Assembly: GCA_020634215.1 (NCBI GenBank)
Contig: JACKCD010000026.1
Location: 1-64,000, forward strand
DNA from: Ardenticatenaceae bacterium
GTDB lineage: Bacteria > Chloroflexota > Anaerolineae > Promineifilales > Promineifilaceae
DNA length: 64,000 nt
Direction of reading: 5' to 3'
Within the stretch, counting starts at the first letter, position 1; every line of letters begins with the position of its first letter. This document shows positions 8,150 through 16,625 of this stretch, in pieces. The notes under the pieces were generated by a model. It was not told the origin of the DNA. It worked only from the letters and a program-made list of their open reading frames with translations, and did not search any database. Position numbers and translations under genes: made by a program.

Positions 8150-10024
8150 ATGAGTACGATACGATTAACAATGGCGCAGGCGGTGATTGCGTTTTTGAAG
8201 AATCAATATGTGGCGCGGGATGGGGTAGAACGGCCGTTTTTCGCCGGCTGTTTTGGTATATTCGGGCACGGCAACGTGGCCGGGGTTGGTCAAGCCCTCC
8301 AAGAAAACCCCGATTTTCGTTATTACCAAACCCGTAATGAGCAGGCGATGGTGCATACGGCAGCGGCTTTTGCCAAGATGCAAAATCGGCTGCAAACCCT
8401 GGTTTGCACCACTTCCATTGGCCCCGGCGCGACCAACATGCTAACGGCGGCGGCAGGAGCAACCATAAACCGCTTGCCTGTGCTGCTGCTGCCGGGAGAC
8501 ATTTTTGCCCGGCGCAACGTCGCCCCAGTGCTGCAACAGGTGGAGTCGGAGCATAGCCAGGACTTTTCGGTGAATGATTGTTTTAAACCCATTAGCCGCT
8601 ATTGGGACAGAATTAACCGGCCAGACCAGATTTTGACAGCGTTGCCGGAGGCGATGCGGGTGTTGACCAGTCCGGTGGACACAGGTGCGGTGACGCTGGC
8701 GCTGCCGCAGGATGTGCAGGCGGAGGCGTTTGATTACCCGACGGCCTTTTTTGCCAAGCGGGTGTGGCATGTGGCGCGAAACCGGGCGGATGTGGCGAGT
8801 GTGGCGCGGGCGGTGGCGTGGATTCGGGGGGCGAAACGGCCGTTTATCGTCGCCGGAGGTGGCACTCTCTACAGCGAAGCTACCGAGCAACTGCGCCAAT
8901 TTGTGGAGCAAACCGGCATCCCCGTGGGCGAAACGATGGCGGGCAAGGGCAGCCTGCGCTATGATCATCCCTTGTGCATGGGCGCGGTGGGAGCCACAGG
9001 CACCCTGGCGGCCAATCGGCTGGCAAAAGAGGCCGATGTGGTCATTGGCATTGGCACGCGCTACAGCGATTTCACGACCGCCAGCAAGACCGCCTTCCAA
9101 AACCCCGACGTGTGTTTTATCAACCTCAATGTGGCCGAATTTGATGCCTACAAGCACAACGCCCTGCCGCTGGTGGGCGACGCTCAAGTAACGTTGGCAG
9201 AATTGTCACAAGCGTTGGGCGATTACCACGTGGATGGCGACTATGAAGCCACAGCCAACGCCCTTCACGATGAGTGGGAGGCAGAAGTACAACGCATTTA
9301 CGATATTCGCCACGAGCCATTGGTGAGCCAGGGCGAGCTAATTGGGGCGGTTAATGATTTGGGCGACCCGGAGGCGGTGATGGTGTGTGCGGCGGGTAGC
9401 TTGCCGGGCGATTTGCACAAGCTGTGGCGCAGCCGTCACCCCAAACAGTACCATTTGGAATATGGCAATAGCTGTATGGGGTATGAGATTGCGGGCGGCT
9501 TGGGCATCAAGATGGCTGACCCGCAGCGCGAAGTGTATGTTTTGGTGGGGGATGGCAGCTATTTGATGTTGTCGGCCGATATTGTGACCTCGGTACAGGA
9601 AGGGTACAAGCTGACGATTGTACTGATGGATAACAGCGGTTATAAGAGCATCGGGGCGTTGAGCCGTTCGCTTGGCAGCCAGGGGTTTGGCACGCGCTAT
9701 GTGTTCCCTAAAGATGGCGGATTGCCGAGTGATACGGCCGTTTCTGTGCAAACGCTCCCCGTTGATTTGGCCGCCAATGCCCGCAGCTTGGGGGCACATG
9801 TGATAGAATGTGCCACTTACGATGACTTTGTTACGGCTCTGAAAACTGCAAAAACCATTGACCGCACGACGGTTATTTATGTTCGCAACGACCGCTATGT
9901 CGGTGTACCTGGCTATGAAAGCTGGTGGGATGTGCCCGTTGCCGAGGTAAGTACGATGCATACCGTGCAGGCGGCGCGGGAAGAGTGGGAAGAGAATCGG
10001 GCAAAGGAACGATATTTTCTTTAG
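8150..10024 (+). CDS. 3D-(3,5/4)-trihydroxycyclohexane-1,2-dione hydrolase (IolD)
   Basis: IolD is a thiamine-diphosphate enzyme that opens the ring of the diketo-inositol intermediate. The protein (624 aa, full length) has YYQTRNEQAMVHTAAAFAKM with the TPP-activating Glu near residue 64, TSIGPGATNML, a central Rossmann-like domain, and the C-terminal TPP/Mg motif VGDGSYLMLSADIVTSVQ near residue 465 followed by DNSGYKSIG. These match IolD better than acetolactate synthase. It lies between the transaldolase-like gene and iolA. Confidence 0.9.
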   Translation: MSTIRLTMAQAVIAFLKNQYVARDGVERPFFAGCFGIFGHGNVAGVGQALQENPDFRYYQTRNEQAMVHTAAAFAKMQNRLQTLVCTTSIGPGATNMLTAAAGATINRLPVLLLPGDIFARRNVAPVLQQVESEHSQDFSVNDCFKPISRYWDRINRPDQILTALPEAMRVLTSPVDTGAVTLALPQDVQAEAFDYPTAFFAKRVWHVARNRADVASVARAVAWIRGAKRPFIVAGGGTLYSEATEQLRQFVEQTGIPVGETMAGKGSLRYDHPLCMGAVGATGTLAANRLAKEADVVIGIGTRYSDFTTASKTAFQNPDVCFINLNVAEFDAYKHNALPLVGDAQVTLAELSQALGDYHVDGDYEATANALHDEWEAEVQRIYDIRHEPLVSQGELIGAVNDLGDPEAVMVCAAGSLPGDLHKLWRSRHPKQYHLEYGNSCMGYEIAGGLGIKMADPQREVYVLVGDGSYLMLSADIVTSVQEGYKLTIVLMDNSGYKSIGALSRSLGSQGFGTRYVFPKDGGLPSDTAVSVQTLPVDLAANARSLGAHVIECATYDDFVTALKTAKTIDRTTVIYVRNDRYVGVPGYESWWDVPVAEVSTMHTVQAAREEWEENRAKERYFL

Positions 10025-10069
10025 TGCGGAGTGCGTGGTGCGTTTGGCGCACCACGTACCACGCACCAT
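10024..10069. repeat. Type A hairpin repeat between iolD and iolA
   Basis: GTGCGTGGTGCG is followed after a 5-base loop by CGCACCACG and TACCACGCACC. The arms are complementary and fill the spacer between the two genes. Confidence 0.8.
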
Positions 10070-10084
10070 TTCTTGAAGAGGTAA

Positions 10085-11563
10085 ATGATGAACAATGGAC
10101 AATTGCTTAACTTTGTAGACGGCCAATGGGTGCGGTCGTCGGCAAGTGATTATTTGGATGTGATGAACCCGGCCACGGCGCAGGCTTTGACGACGGTGCC
10201 GTTGAGTCCGGGGGCTGAGGTGGAAACGGCCGTTTCCAAAGCCACTGCTGCCTTTTACGAATGGCGGCGTACCCCCTCTGGTGAGCGGATACAGCCCCTT
10301 TTCCGGCTCAAAACGCTTTTGGAAGAGAGCCGCGACGAGTTGGCGCGGATTATCACCAATGAATGTGGCAAAACCTATGGCGAGAGCGTGGGTGAAATCC
10401 AGCGCGGCATCGAGAATGTCGAAGTTGCCTGCGGTATTCCCATGCTCATGCAGGGAACCAACAACGAAGACATCGCCAGCGGGATTGACGAACACATGAT
10501 TCGCCAGCCGTTGGGCGTGGTGGCAGCCATTACCCCCTTCAACTTCCCGGCCATGATTCCGCTCTGGTTCCTGCCCTACGCCGTGGCAACGGGCAACTGC
10601 TTTATCCTCAAACCCAGCGAGAAAGTGCCGATGTCGAGCCAGAAGCTGTTTGAGTTGATTGAAAAAGCAGGTTTCCCGGCCGGGGTGCTGCAACTGGTGA
10701 ACGGGGGCAAGGAAACGGTAGATGCCCTGTTGGATCATCCCAGCGTGCGGGCAGTTAGCTTTGTGGGATCAACGGCCGTTGCCAAATACATCTACAGCCG
10801 CGCCGCCGCCAATGGCAAACGCGCCCAGTGCCAGGGTGGGGCCAAAAATCCCGTTGTCATCATGCCCGATGCCGACCTAGAAATGACCACCCGCATCATG
10901 GCCGACTCTGCCTTTGGTTGTGCCGGGCAGCGCTGTCTGGCCGCCTCCGTTGCCATTGCCGTGGGCGATGCCCAAGACCGCTTTGTGGAGAGCATTGCCG
11001 ATGCGGCTGCCTCACGCAAAGTGGGGTATGGTCTGGATGAGGGGGTGCAGATGGGGCCGGTAATTGACCCCAACAGCAAGGCGCGGATTGAAGGGTTGAT
11101 TAGCAAGGGGGTGTTGGAAGGGGCGAAACTGGTTGTAGACGGCCGGCATCAAACAGTATCCGGCTACGAAGATGGCTACTTTGTTTTCCCCACCGTTCTG
11201 GATCATGTGCCGCCGCAGGGCGAAATTGCCCACACCGAAATTTTTGGCCCGGTGCTGAGCGTCATGCGTGCCAAGACTGTTGATGATGCGATTGAGTTGG
11301 TGAACAAACGCGCCTATGGCAATATGGCCTGCATTTTCACCGGCAGTGGAGCCGTGGCGCGTAAATTCCGCTATGAGGCCGACGCCGGGAACATCGGCAT
11401 TAACATTGGTGTGGCCGCGCCAATGGCCTATTTCCCCTTTAGCGGCTGGAACGAAAGTTTCTTTGGCGATTTGCACGGGCAAAGTCATCATGGTGTGGAG
11501 TTTTATACACAAACCAAAGTGGTAGTGGAGCGTTGGCCGAAGGAATGGAGTCGGCAATTCTAG
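10085..11563 (+). CDS. CoA-acylating methylmalonate/malonate-semialdehyde dehydrogenase (IolA/MmsA)
   Basis: An aldehyde dehydrogenase of 492 aa with AAITPFNFPAMIPLWFLP (cofactor-binding region), VSFVGSTAVAKYIY, and the nucleophile in FGCAGQRCLAASVAI (Cys near residue 283). AIT(P)FNFPAM and QRCLA are characteristic of the MmsA type, which lacks the general-base Glu and transfers the acyl group to CoA. In inositol catabolism it makes acetyl-CoA from malonate semialdehyde. Two adjacent ATGs (10085, 10088) follow GAAGAGGTAA. Confidence 0.92.
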   Translation: MMNNGQLLNFVDGQWVRSSASDYLDVMNPATAQALTTVPLSPGAEVETAVSKATAAFYEWRRTPSGERIQPLFRLKTLLEESRDELARIITNECGKTYGESVGEIQRGIENVEVACGIPMLMQGTNNEDIASGIDEHMIRQPLGVVAAITPFNFPAMIPLWFLPYAVATGNCFILKPSEKVPMSSQKLFELIEKAGFPAGVLQLVNGGKETVDALLDHPSVRAVSFVGSTAVAKYIYSRAAANGKRAQCQGGAKNPVVIMPDADLEMTTRIMADSAFGCAGQRCLAASVAIAVGDAQDRFVESIADAAASRKVGYGLDEGVQMGPVIDPNSKARIEGLISKGVLEGAKLVVDGRHQTVSGYEDGYFVFPTVLDHVPPQGEIAHTEIFGPVLSVMRAKTVDDAIELVNKRAYGNMACIFTGSGAVARKFRYEADAGNIGINIGVAAPMAYFPFSGWNESFFGDLHGQSHHGVEFYTQTKVVVERWPKEWSRQF

Positions 11564-11569
11564 GAAGAT

Positions 11570-11615
11570 AGTGCGTGGTGCGTGGTGTGTAGGAACGCGC
11601 ACCACGTACCACGTT
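11570..11615. repeat. Type A hairpin repeat between iolA and iolE
   Basis: Tandem GTGCGTGGT units, a short spacer, then CGCACCACGTACCACGTT. The arms are complementary, as in the copies at 1176 and 10024. Confidence 0.8.
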
Positions 11616-11626
11616 AAATCAAGGTG

Positions 11627-12535
11627 ATGCTAGAACAAAATATTTTTGTTGCCAATGCCCCTTGCTCGTGGGGTGTCATTGAAAATACGGCAGGCGAGCG
11701 GAAAACGTATTTGGATGTCATTAATGAGATGTCGGCAGCAGGTTATGTCGGCACGGAATTGGGGGATTGGGGTTTTATGCCGACGGATCCAGCGGTGCTG
11801 ATTCCCCAGTTGCAAGAGCGGAATTTGCAGATGCTGGGGTCGTGGGTGTCGGTGCGGCTGTATGATGCCGATTACCATGCGGCGGGGGTGGTGCAGGCGG
11901 TAAAAACGGCCGAATTGCTCCGCGCTGTGGGTGGTGAAAACTGCTTTATCGTCATTGGCGACGACCACAGCACCATTCCCCTGCGCCATGACAAATCCGG
12001 GCGGATTACGCCGGAGATGGTGCTGCCGGATGACCAGTGGGGGGTGTATACCGAAGGGGCGATGAAGGTTGCCAAAGCTGTGAAAGAAGCGACTGGGCTG
12101 CGCTCGGTGATCCACCATCACGGGGCAACCTATGTGGAAACGCCGGCCGAAATTGAGAAGTTTTTGCGCCTGACCGACCCGGAATTGCTGGGCATGGTGT
12201 TTGACACGGGTCACTACATGCTCGGCGGTGGCGACCCGGTGGCAGGGCTGCAAAAACATGCCGACCGGGTTTGGCACGTGCACTTTAAGGATTTTGACCC
12301 CAACGTTGTCGCCCAAGCGGATGCTAACGGCTGGGGGTATCAGCAGATGATTGGGCAGGGGGTGTTCCCAGAGTTGGGTAAGGGGACGGTGGATTTTACG
12401 GCCGTTTATGCCCAACTTCAGGCCATGAACTACCAGGGCTGGATTGTTGTGGAGCAGGATGTGCTGCCAGGTATGGGCAGCCCCGCCGCAAGTGCCACCC
12501 GCAACCGAGATTATTTACGCACCATTGGGCTGTAG
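11627..12535 (+). CDS. myo-inosose-2 dehydratase (IolE)
   Basis: A TIM-barrel protein of the xylose-isomerase-like family (302 aa). It begins with NAPCSWGVIENT and contains GYVGTELGDWGFMP, SVIHHHGATYVETPAEI and MVFDTGHYMLGGGDPVAGL, followed by WHVHFKDFDP. These carry the metal-binding Glu, Asp and His residues expected for IolE. It dehydrates scyllo-inosose, the product of the dehydrogenase step. GTG 11624 is an alternative start. It is the last gene of the operon; a long inverted repeat follows. Confidence 0.9.
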   Translation: MLEQNIFVANAPCSWGVIENTAGERKTYLDVINEMSAAGYVGTELGDWGFMPTDPAVLIPQLQERNLQMLGSWVSVRLYDADYHAAGVVQAVKTAELLRAVGGENCFIVIGDDHSTIPLRHDKSGRITPEMVLPDDQWGVYTEGAMKVAKAVKEATGLRSVIHHHGATYVETPAEIEKFLRLTDPELLGMVFDTGHYMLGGGDPVAGLQKHADRVWHVHFKDFDPNVVAQADANGWGYQQMIGQGVFPELGKGTVDFTAVYAQLQAMNYQGWIVVEQDVLPGMGSPAASATRNRDYLRTIGL

Positions 12536-12549
12536 CGTAGCGGTTTGCT

Positions 12550-12633
12550 CTTGAACCGCAGAGGGCGCAAAGAACGCAGAGATTTTGCTTGTTTCCTCTT
12601 TCTTCGCGCCCTCTGCGAACTTTGCGGTTCAAA
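12550..12633. repeat. Imperfect inverted repeat between iolE and the ALS-like gene
   Basis: TTGAACCGCAGAGGGCGC at 12551 matches, inverted, CGCCCTCTGCG and TTTGCGGTTCAA ending at 12632. It lies between two convergent genes and could stop transcription from both sides, but there is no clear T-run. It belongs to the same style of short-unit repeats as the others in the window. Confidence 0.65.
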
Positions 12634-12646
12634 TTCTGATAAGCTG

Positions 12647-14239
12647 TTAGCGAAAATGCTCGTATTCGACTTTGTTGACGCGAGCCTCGACCAGGACGGG
12701 GTGGGTTAACCCAGCCGCCTCGCGCAGCGTTTCTTCAGCCGTTGCCACATTGTCCACCAACCGATAGGACAGCCCAAACGCGGCTGCCAGTGCCTCATAA
12801 TTCGTGTAACCAAACTCGGTGGCGTGAACCGCCACTTCCTGACGCAGTTGTTTCAGCCGAATCAGCGACAGCGCCTCGTCCACGACGACCAAAATGATCA
12901 GCGGCTGCTGTAATCTTGCCACCGTTGCCAATTCGCCAGCATACATCAGCAGCGCCCCATCCCCGGCAATGGCGACAACAGGGCGGTGGGGTTGGGCGAT
13001 GCGAATGGCGATGGCTCCGGGGATGGCGTAGCCCATGGCCGACAGCCCGTTGGCGACAAAAACGCTTTTGGGGGTGTTGGTGCGCCACTGCTGCAAAAAG
13101 ACGAGTTTGAAAGCACCTACGTCCACAGTAACGGCCGTTTCTTCCGGCACGGCCCGCCGCAGAGCGGCAATCAGGTCGTGGAGCTTGAGGCAGCCAGGGG
13201 TGTCGGGATAAGGCGTTACCAGGGCGGCGGCGATTTGCTGGCGAATGTCGGCGGCGCGGGCGACACCATCGCTGCGGGGCTGGCGGATGGTTTGCAGGTG
13301 GGCGAGCAGGGGAGATAAACGGCCGTTAACCGCCACCACCGGCCGCAAAGCCGGGTCATCGGCTTCCGCTTCGGCTAGGTTGACCACCAGTGCGGGGCTG
13401 TTCCAGGTGGAGGTGACAAAATCCACGCTGTCTAGACCCACGCCCACTACCAAATCAGCTTCGTTCAACGCTTGCCGCAGTGCCTTGTCGCCATAAGCAG
13501 TGAACACCCCGGCAAAAAGTGGGTGGTTTTCCGGGAAATGACCTTTGGCTTTGGGGGTGACGGCCACGGGAATTTGCCATGCTTCGGCCAAAGCCAGCAG
13601 TTCTGGCTGCGCCCCGGCCGCTTCCACCCCCACGCCTGCCAGTAAAAACGGCCGTTTTGCCGCCCGCAAATAGGGCAAAGCCGCCTCCACCACCGCCGGG
13701 GCAAAGGGTTCGGGTTCGGGTGGGTCGGGCAGGGTGATGGGGGTGGTGAGAGGAAGAACGGCCGTTTCCGGGTCAACCGCTACATGCACCGCACCGCGTG
13801 GCACCTGCTGCGCCAGTTGCCAACTTGCTGCCAACGCCGCCGGGGTGTTGTCGGGCGTTAAATGGTGGCTGCCCTTGGTTTGCCCAAACAATGCCGTCAA
13901 ATCCACCTTCATATGTGTGACATTGGGCAGCCATGAAGCGGCAATCTCGGCCGTAATTGCCAGCACGGGTGACCGTTCCCGCGTGGCGGCGGTGGCTCCA
14001 GCCGCCAAATTGACTGCGCCGGGGCCAACGGTGGAGAGGCACACGCCGGGCGTGTCGGTCAACTGCCCTAGGACATCGGCGGCGAAGGCGGCACTGGTTT
14101 CATGGTGCATCAGCGCCAGCCCAATGCCCGCCTGCCGCAGTGCTTCGACAACAGGCACATTTTCCCCGCCAGGCAGCCCAAAGACGGTTTGCACACCACT
14201 GTTTTTGAGAAACGTTGCTAAATATTCCGCTATGGTCAT
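12647..14239 (-). CDS. Acetolactate-synthase-like thiamine-diphosphate enzyme
   Basis: A TPP-dependent enzyme of 530 aa. GLPGGENVPVVEAL with HHETSAAFAAD supplies the activating Glu near residue 46, LSTVGPGAVNLAAG follows, and AIAGDGALLMYAGELATV is the C-terminal Mg/TPP motif. The start is ATG 14239, preceded by AGGAAG. It is shorter than typical IlvB and has no neighbouring small subunit, so it may act on another 2-oxo acid. It faces the inositol operon, and its role there is not evident. Confidence 0.78.
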   Translation of the reverse strand: MTIAEYLATFLKNSGVQTVFGLPGGENVPVVEALRQAGIGLALMHHETSAAFAADVLGQLTDTPGVCLSTVGPGAVNLAAGATAATRERSPVLAITAEIAASWLPNVTHMKVDLTALFGQTKGSHHLTPDNTPAALAASWQLAQQVPRGAVHVAVDPETAVLPLTTPITLPDPPEPEPFAPAVVEAALPYLRAAKRPFLLAGVGVEAAGAQPELLALAEAWQIPVAVTPKAKGHFPENHPLFAGVFTAYGDKALRQALNEADLVVGVGLDSVDFVTSTWNSPALVVNLAEAEADDPALRPVVAVNGRLSPLLAHLQTIRQPRSDGVARAADIRQQIAAALVTPYPDTPGCLKLHDLIAALRRAVPEETAVTVDVGAFKLVFLQQWRTNTPKSVFVANGLSAMGYAIPGAIAIRIAQPHRPVVAIAGDGALLMYAGELATVARLQQPLIILVVVDEALSLIRLKQLRQEVAVHATEFGYTNYEALAAAFGLSYRLVDNVATAEETLREAAGLTHPVLVEARVNKVEYEHFR

Positions 14240-14305
14240 GATCTTTCTTCCTGTTGTTTTTGTCATTATCAAACTGTTTACGTATTATAAAGACCGCCTA
14301 GCTAA

Positions 14306-15229
14306 ATGGCAGGTTTGCTTTTGATGGTACGAACAACAAAGAAGCCACAAACGTGGAAACAAACGGTGCGAAATATAATGTTGGCTCATCCGGCCAGCAA
14401 GCTGCTGTTGAATCATGCCGATGCTTGGGGAACTGCACTCATCATCAGCATGGTGATGCTGCTGGTGCATGATGCTGTGACCCCGCAGACGGTGCTGCTG
14501 TTAGGGGCGTACAGCGGCGGCTACTGGTTGGCCTTTGCGCTGAATGATTTTTATGACGCGCCGGTGGACGCGCTTGACCCGACCAAGCGGGAACGCAACT
14601 ATTTTGTGGGGCGGCAGGTGGGGAGGGGAAAATTAACGGCCGTTCTTCTCCCTCTCCTCCTCTTCTTCCTCGTTGTTTTTGCCCAATTCGGTCGGCTGGG
14701 GCTGCTGCTGCTGGCACTCTGCCTCTTTATCATGTGGAGCTATTCTGCTCCGCCGCTGCGGCTCAAAAGCCGGCCGGGGCTGGACATCCTCACCCACGCC
14801 CTCTTTGTTCAAACCTTCCCCTACATCATGGGGCTGCTGCTCATTAGTGCACGCTGGACGCTGCTCGATGGTTTTATCATCGCTATCCTCTTTTTCGCCT
14901 CGCTGACGGCGCAAATTGAGCAGCAGGTGCGCGATTTTGCTGTGGACGCGCAGATGGAGCAGACCTTTGCCACGCGGCTGGGGCATGGGCGCACCAATTG
15001 GCTGCTCAAGGCCACAACGGCCATTATGATGCTCATTGCCATCGTCGGTCTAGCCATCCGCATCTTTCCACCCTTCATCATCACCTTTGGCGCGTTGGCT
15101 CTGCCCGCCTTTCTCCATCGCTTCCTCCGCCAGCAGCATGTCCCGCGCTCCGAGTGGCTGGTGTTGGGTTCCATTGGGGCGGCAGTGGTGTATACAACGG
15201 CCGTTTTTATCTATTCGCTTTATCAATAG
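14306..15229 (+). CDS. UbiA family prenyltransferase
   Basis: An integral membrane protein (about 307 aa) with several hydrophobic helices. The Asp-rich NDFYDAPVDALD motif near residue 74 binds the Mg-diphosphate, and a second motif, VRDFAVDAQ, lies near 211. These are the two aspartate motifs of UbiA enzymes, which transfer isoprenyl chains to aromatic or other acceptors. ATG 14324 is an alternative start. It is divergent from the ALS-like gene. The acceptor cannot be inferred. Confidence 0.82.
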   Translation: MAGLLLMVRTTKKPQTWKQTVRNIMLAHPASKLLLNHADAWGTALIISMVMLLVHDAVTPQTVLLLGAYSGGYWLAFALNDFYDAPVDALDPTKRERNYFVGRQVGRGKLTAVLLPLLLFFLVVFAQFGRLGLLLLALCLFIMWSYSAPPLRLKSRPGLDILTHALFVQTFPYIMGLLLISARWTLLDGFIIAILFFASLTAQIEQQVRDFAVDAQMEQTFATRLGHGRTNWLLKATTAIMMLIAIVGLAIRIFPPFIITFGALALPAFLHRFLRQQHVPRSEWLVLGSIGAAVVYTTAVFIYSLYQ

Positions 15230-15283
15230 GACGCAGATTTGCCTGATTTTCCTGATCAGCTAAATCAGGTAAATCTGCGTCCT
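15228..15283. repeat. Near-perfect 22-bp inverted repeat before the SDR gene
   Basis: The arm at 15228–15249 (AGGACGCAGATTTGCCTGAT followed by TT) matches the inverse of 15262–15283 at 21 of 22 positions around a 12-base loop. It begins inside the UbiA stop and ends 13 bases before the SDR start. It may be a terminator or a mobile palindrome. Confidence 0.75.
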
Positions 15284-15296
15284 ATTCTTCCAATCT

Positions 15297-16061
15297 ATGA
15301 ACAGCTTATTCGATTTAACCAACCAGGTCGCCATCGTCACCGGTGGCTCAAAGGGGCTGGGGCGGGAGATGGCGTTGGCGCTGGCCGAGGCCGGGGCGGA
15401 TGTAGTGGTGGCGGCACGGACGGAAAGAGAGGTGGGGGAAACGGCCGTTTCTCTCCACCAAGCCACCGGCCGCACCATCCTTCCCCTCGTCGTGGATGTT
15501 ACCCAGCCCGAATCCGTCAACCAGATGGTGGCCGCGACCCTAAACCAGTTTGGTCGCCTGGACATTCTCGTCAATAACGCCGGGATCAACATCCGCGAAC
15601 CCATCACTCAAATCAGCGATGCCCATTGGCGGCAGGTGCAGGGGATCAACGTAGACGGCGTGTTTTATGCCTGCCGCGCCGTGGTTCCCCACATGGTTGC
15701 CGCTGGCTACGGACGCATCATCAACATCGGCTCGGTGCTGGGGCTGGTGGGGTTGGCGCACCGCGTCAACTATTGCAGCTCCAAGGGGGCAGTGTTGCAG
15801 CTAACCAAAGCACTGGCCCTAGAGCTGGCGCAAACGGGGGTGACGGCCAATATGATCGCCCCTGGTCCGTTCAAAACGGAAATGAACGCACCGTTGATAG
15901 GTACGGCCGACGGCGATGCCTTTATTGCCAAGCAAATACCGATGAACCGCTGGGGCGAGATGCACGAAATCCGGCCGCCGCTGCTCTTTTTAGCCAGCCC
16001 GTCGGCCGGCTTTGTCACCGGCAGCAGCATTAGCGTAGATGGCGGCTGGGCGGCGTGGTGA
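15297..16061 (+). CDS. SDR family NAD(P)-dependent oxidoreductase
   Basis: A classical short-chain dehydrogenase of 254 aa. It has VTGGSKGLGREMALAL (TGxxxGxG cofactor site), DILVNNAGINI, a catalytic Ser in INIGSVLGL, and the YxxxK motif in VNYCSSKGAV. The C-terminus (FVTGSSISVDGGWAAW) is typical of gluconate 5-dehydrogenase or glucose 1-dehydrogenase-like members. The substrate is unknown. The upstream hairpin leaves little space for a ribosome binding site, and none is obvious. Confidence 0.85.
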   Translation: MNSLFDLTNQVAIVTGGSKGLGREMALALAEAGADVVVAARTEREVGETAVSLHQATGRTILPLVVDVTQPESVNQMVAATLNQFGRLDILVNNAGINIREPITQISDAHWRQVQGINVDGVFYACRAVVPHMVAAGYGRIINIGSVLGLVGLAHRVNYCSSKGAVLQLTKALALELAQTGVTANMIAPGPFKTEMNAPLIGTADGDAFIAKQIPMNRWGEMHEIRPPLLFLASPSAGFVTGSSISVDGGWAAW

Positions 16062-16100
16062 TGGGTTGATAGAAAGTTTATCATATGGGTGAAGTTGGGT

Positions 16101-16313
16101 ATGACGACCAAAACGATTCACGTAACGATTAGTGAGGAACTGTTGGAGATGACAGATACGGCCGTTCGAGAGCTAAAGATGAGCCGTTCCGCCTTCATGC
16201 GCTATGCTTTACAGCAAGCATTAAGGCAAATGAAAATTGCAGCGATGGAGCAGCAGCATGAGGCAGGCTATAAACAGCATCCTGTTGAACCCGGTGAGTT
16301 TGACAGCTGGTGA
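16101..16313 (+). CDS. Ribbon-helix-helix (CopG-like) DNA-binding protein
   Basis: A 70-residue protein starting KTIHVTISEELLEMTD, then ELKMSRSAFMRYALQQAL, the beta-strand/helix/helix pattern of ribbon-helix-helix regulators. Such proteins are often antitoxins that repress their own operon. No toxin gene follows: the next 300 bases contain only repeats. It may be an orphan antitoxin. A GTG at 16089 could extend it by four residues. Confidence 0.7.
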   Translation: MTTKTIHVTISEELLEMTDTAVRELKMSRSAFMRYALQQALRQMKIAAMEQQHEAGYKQHPVEPGEFDSW

Positions 16314-16395
16314 TTGGTGTCAACGGTTTGTTAGAGAAAGAAATGGATGCGCGGATAAGGCCATTTCAAAAATTTAATTACCCATAAATTTGCCT

Positions 16396-16471
16396 GTCAT
16401 TCCTGCGAAGGCAGGAATCCACTCCGGCACAAGCATGGATTCCCGCGAAGGCGGGAATGACAACAGGATCA
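16396..16471. repeat. GTCATTCC...GGAATGAC inverted repeat
   Basis: GTCATTCCTGCGAAGGCAGG is followed 40 bases later by TCCCGCGAAGGCGGGAATGA. Each arm is itself a small hairpin, and the outer ends pair. It is an intergenic REP-like repeat of a kind seen in many bacterial genomes. Confidence 0.75.
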
Positions 16472-16489
16472 TTATTTCTTTGGGATGGC

Positions 16490-16581
16490 CTAACGCGGAT
16501 TTAGGCGGATTAACGCGGATTTTTTATTTATGGGTCATTCAAGGGGTTGATGGCAAATGTAGGGGCGTATTGCATACGCCC
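16490..16581. repeat. ACGCGGATT tandem units and GGGCGTAT hairpin
   Basis: Three TTA/GCGGATT units at 16490–16522 are followed at 16563–16581 by a hairpin, GGGCGTAT paired with ATACGCCC around TGC. The 16314–16625 gap holds these repeats and no gene. Confidence 0.65.
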
Positions 16582-16625
16582 TTTCCCAAACTGAACCATC
16601 CCATAAAAACTAAGGAGTGCAAAAA

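Noticed and set aside
9338..10738. A 466-codon open frame opposite iolD and iolA
   Set aside because: It spans two well-supported genes and their spacer and has no family motif.
16390..16600. Possible CRISPR-like repeats
   Set aside because: The repeated units are inverted and tandem without regular spacers, and no cas genes are present.
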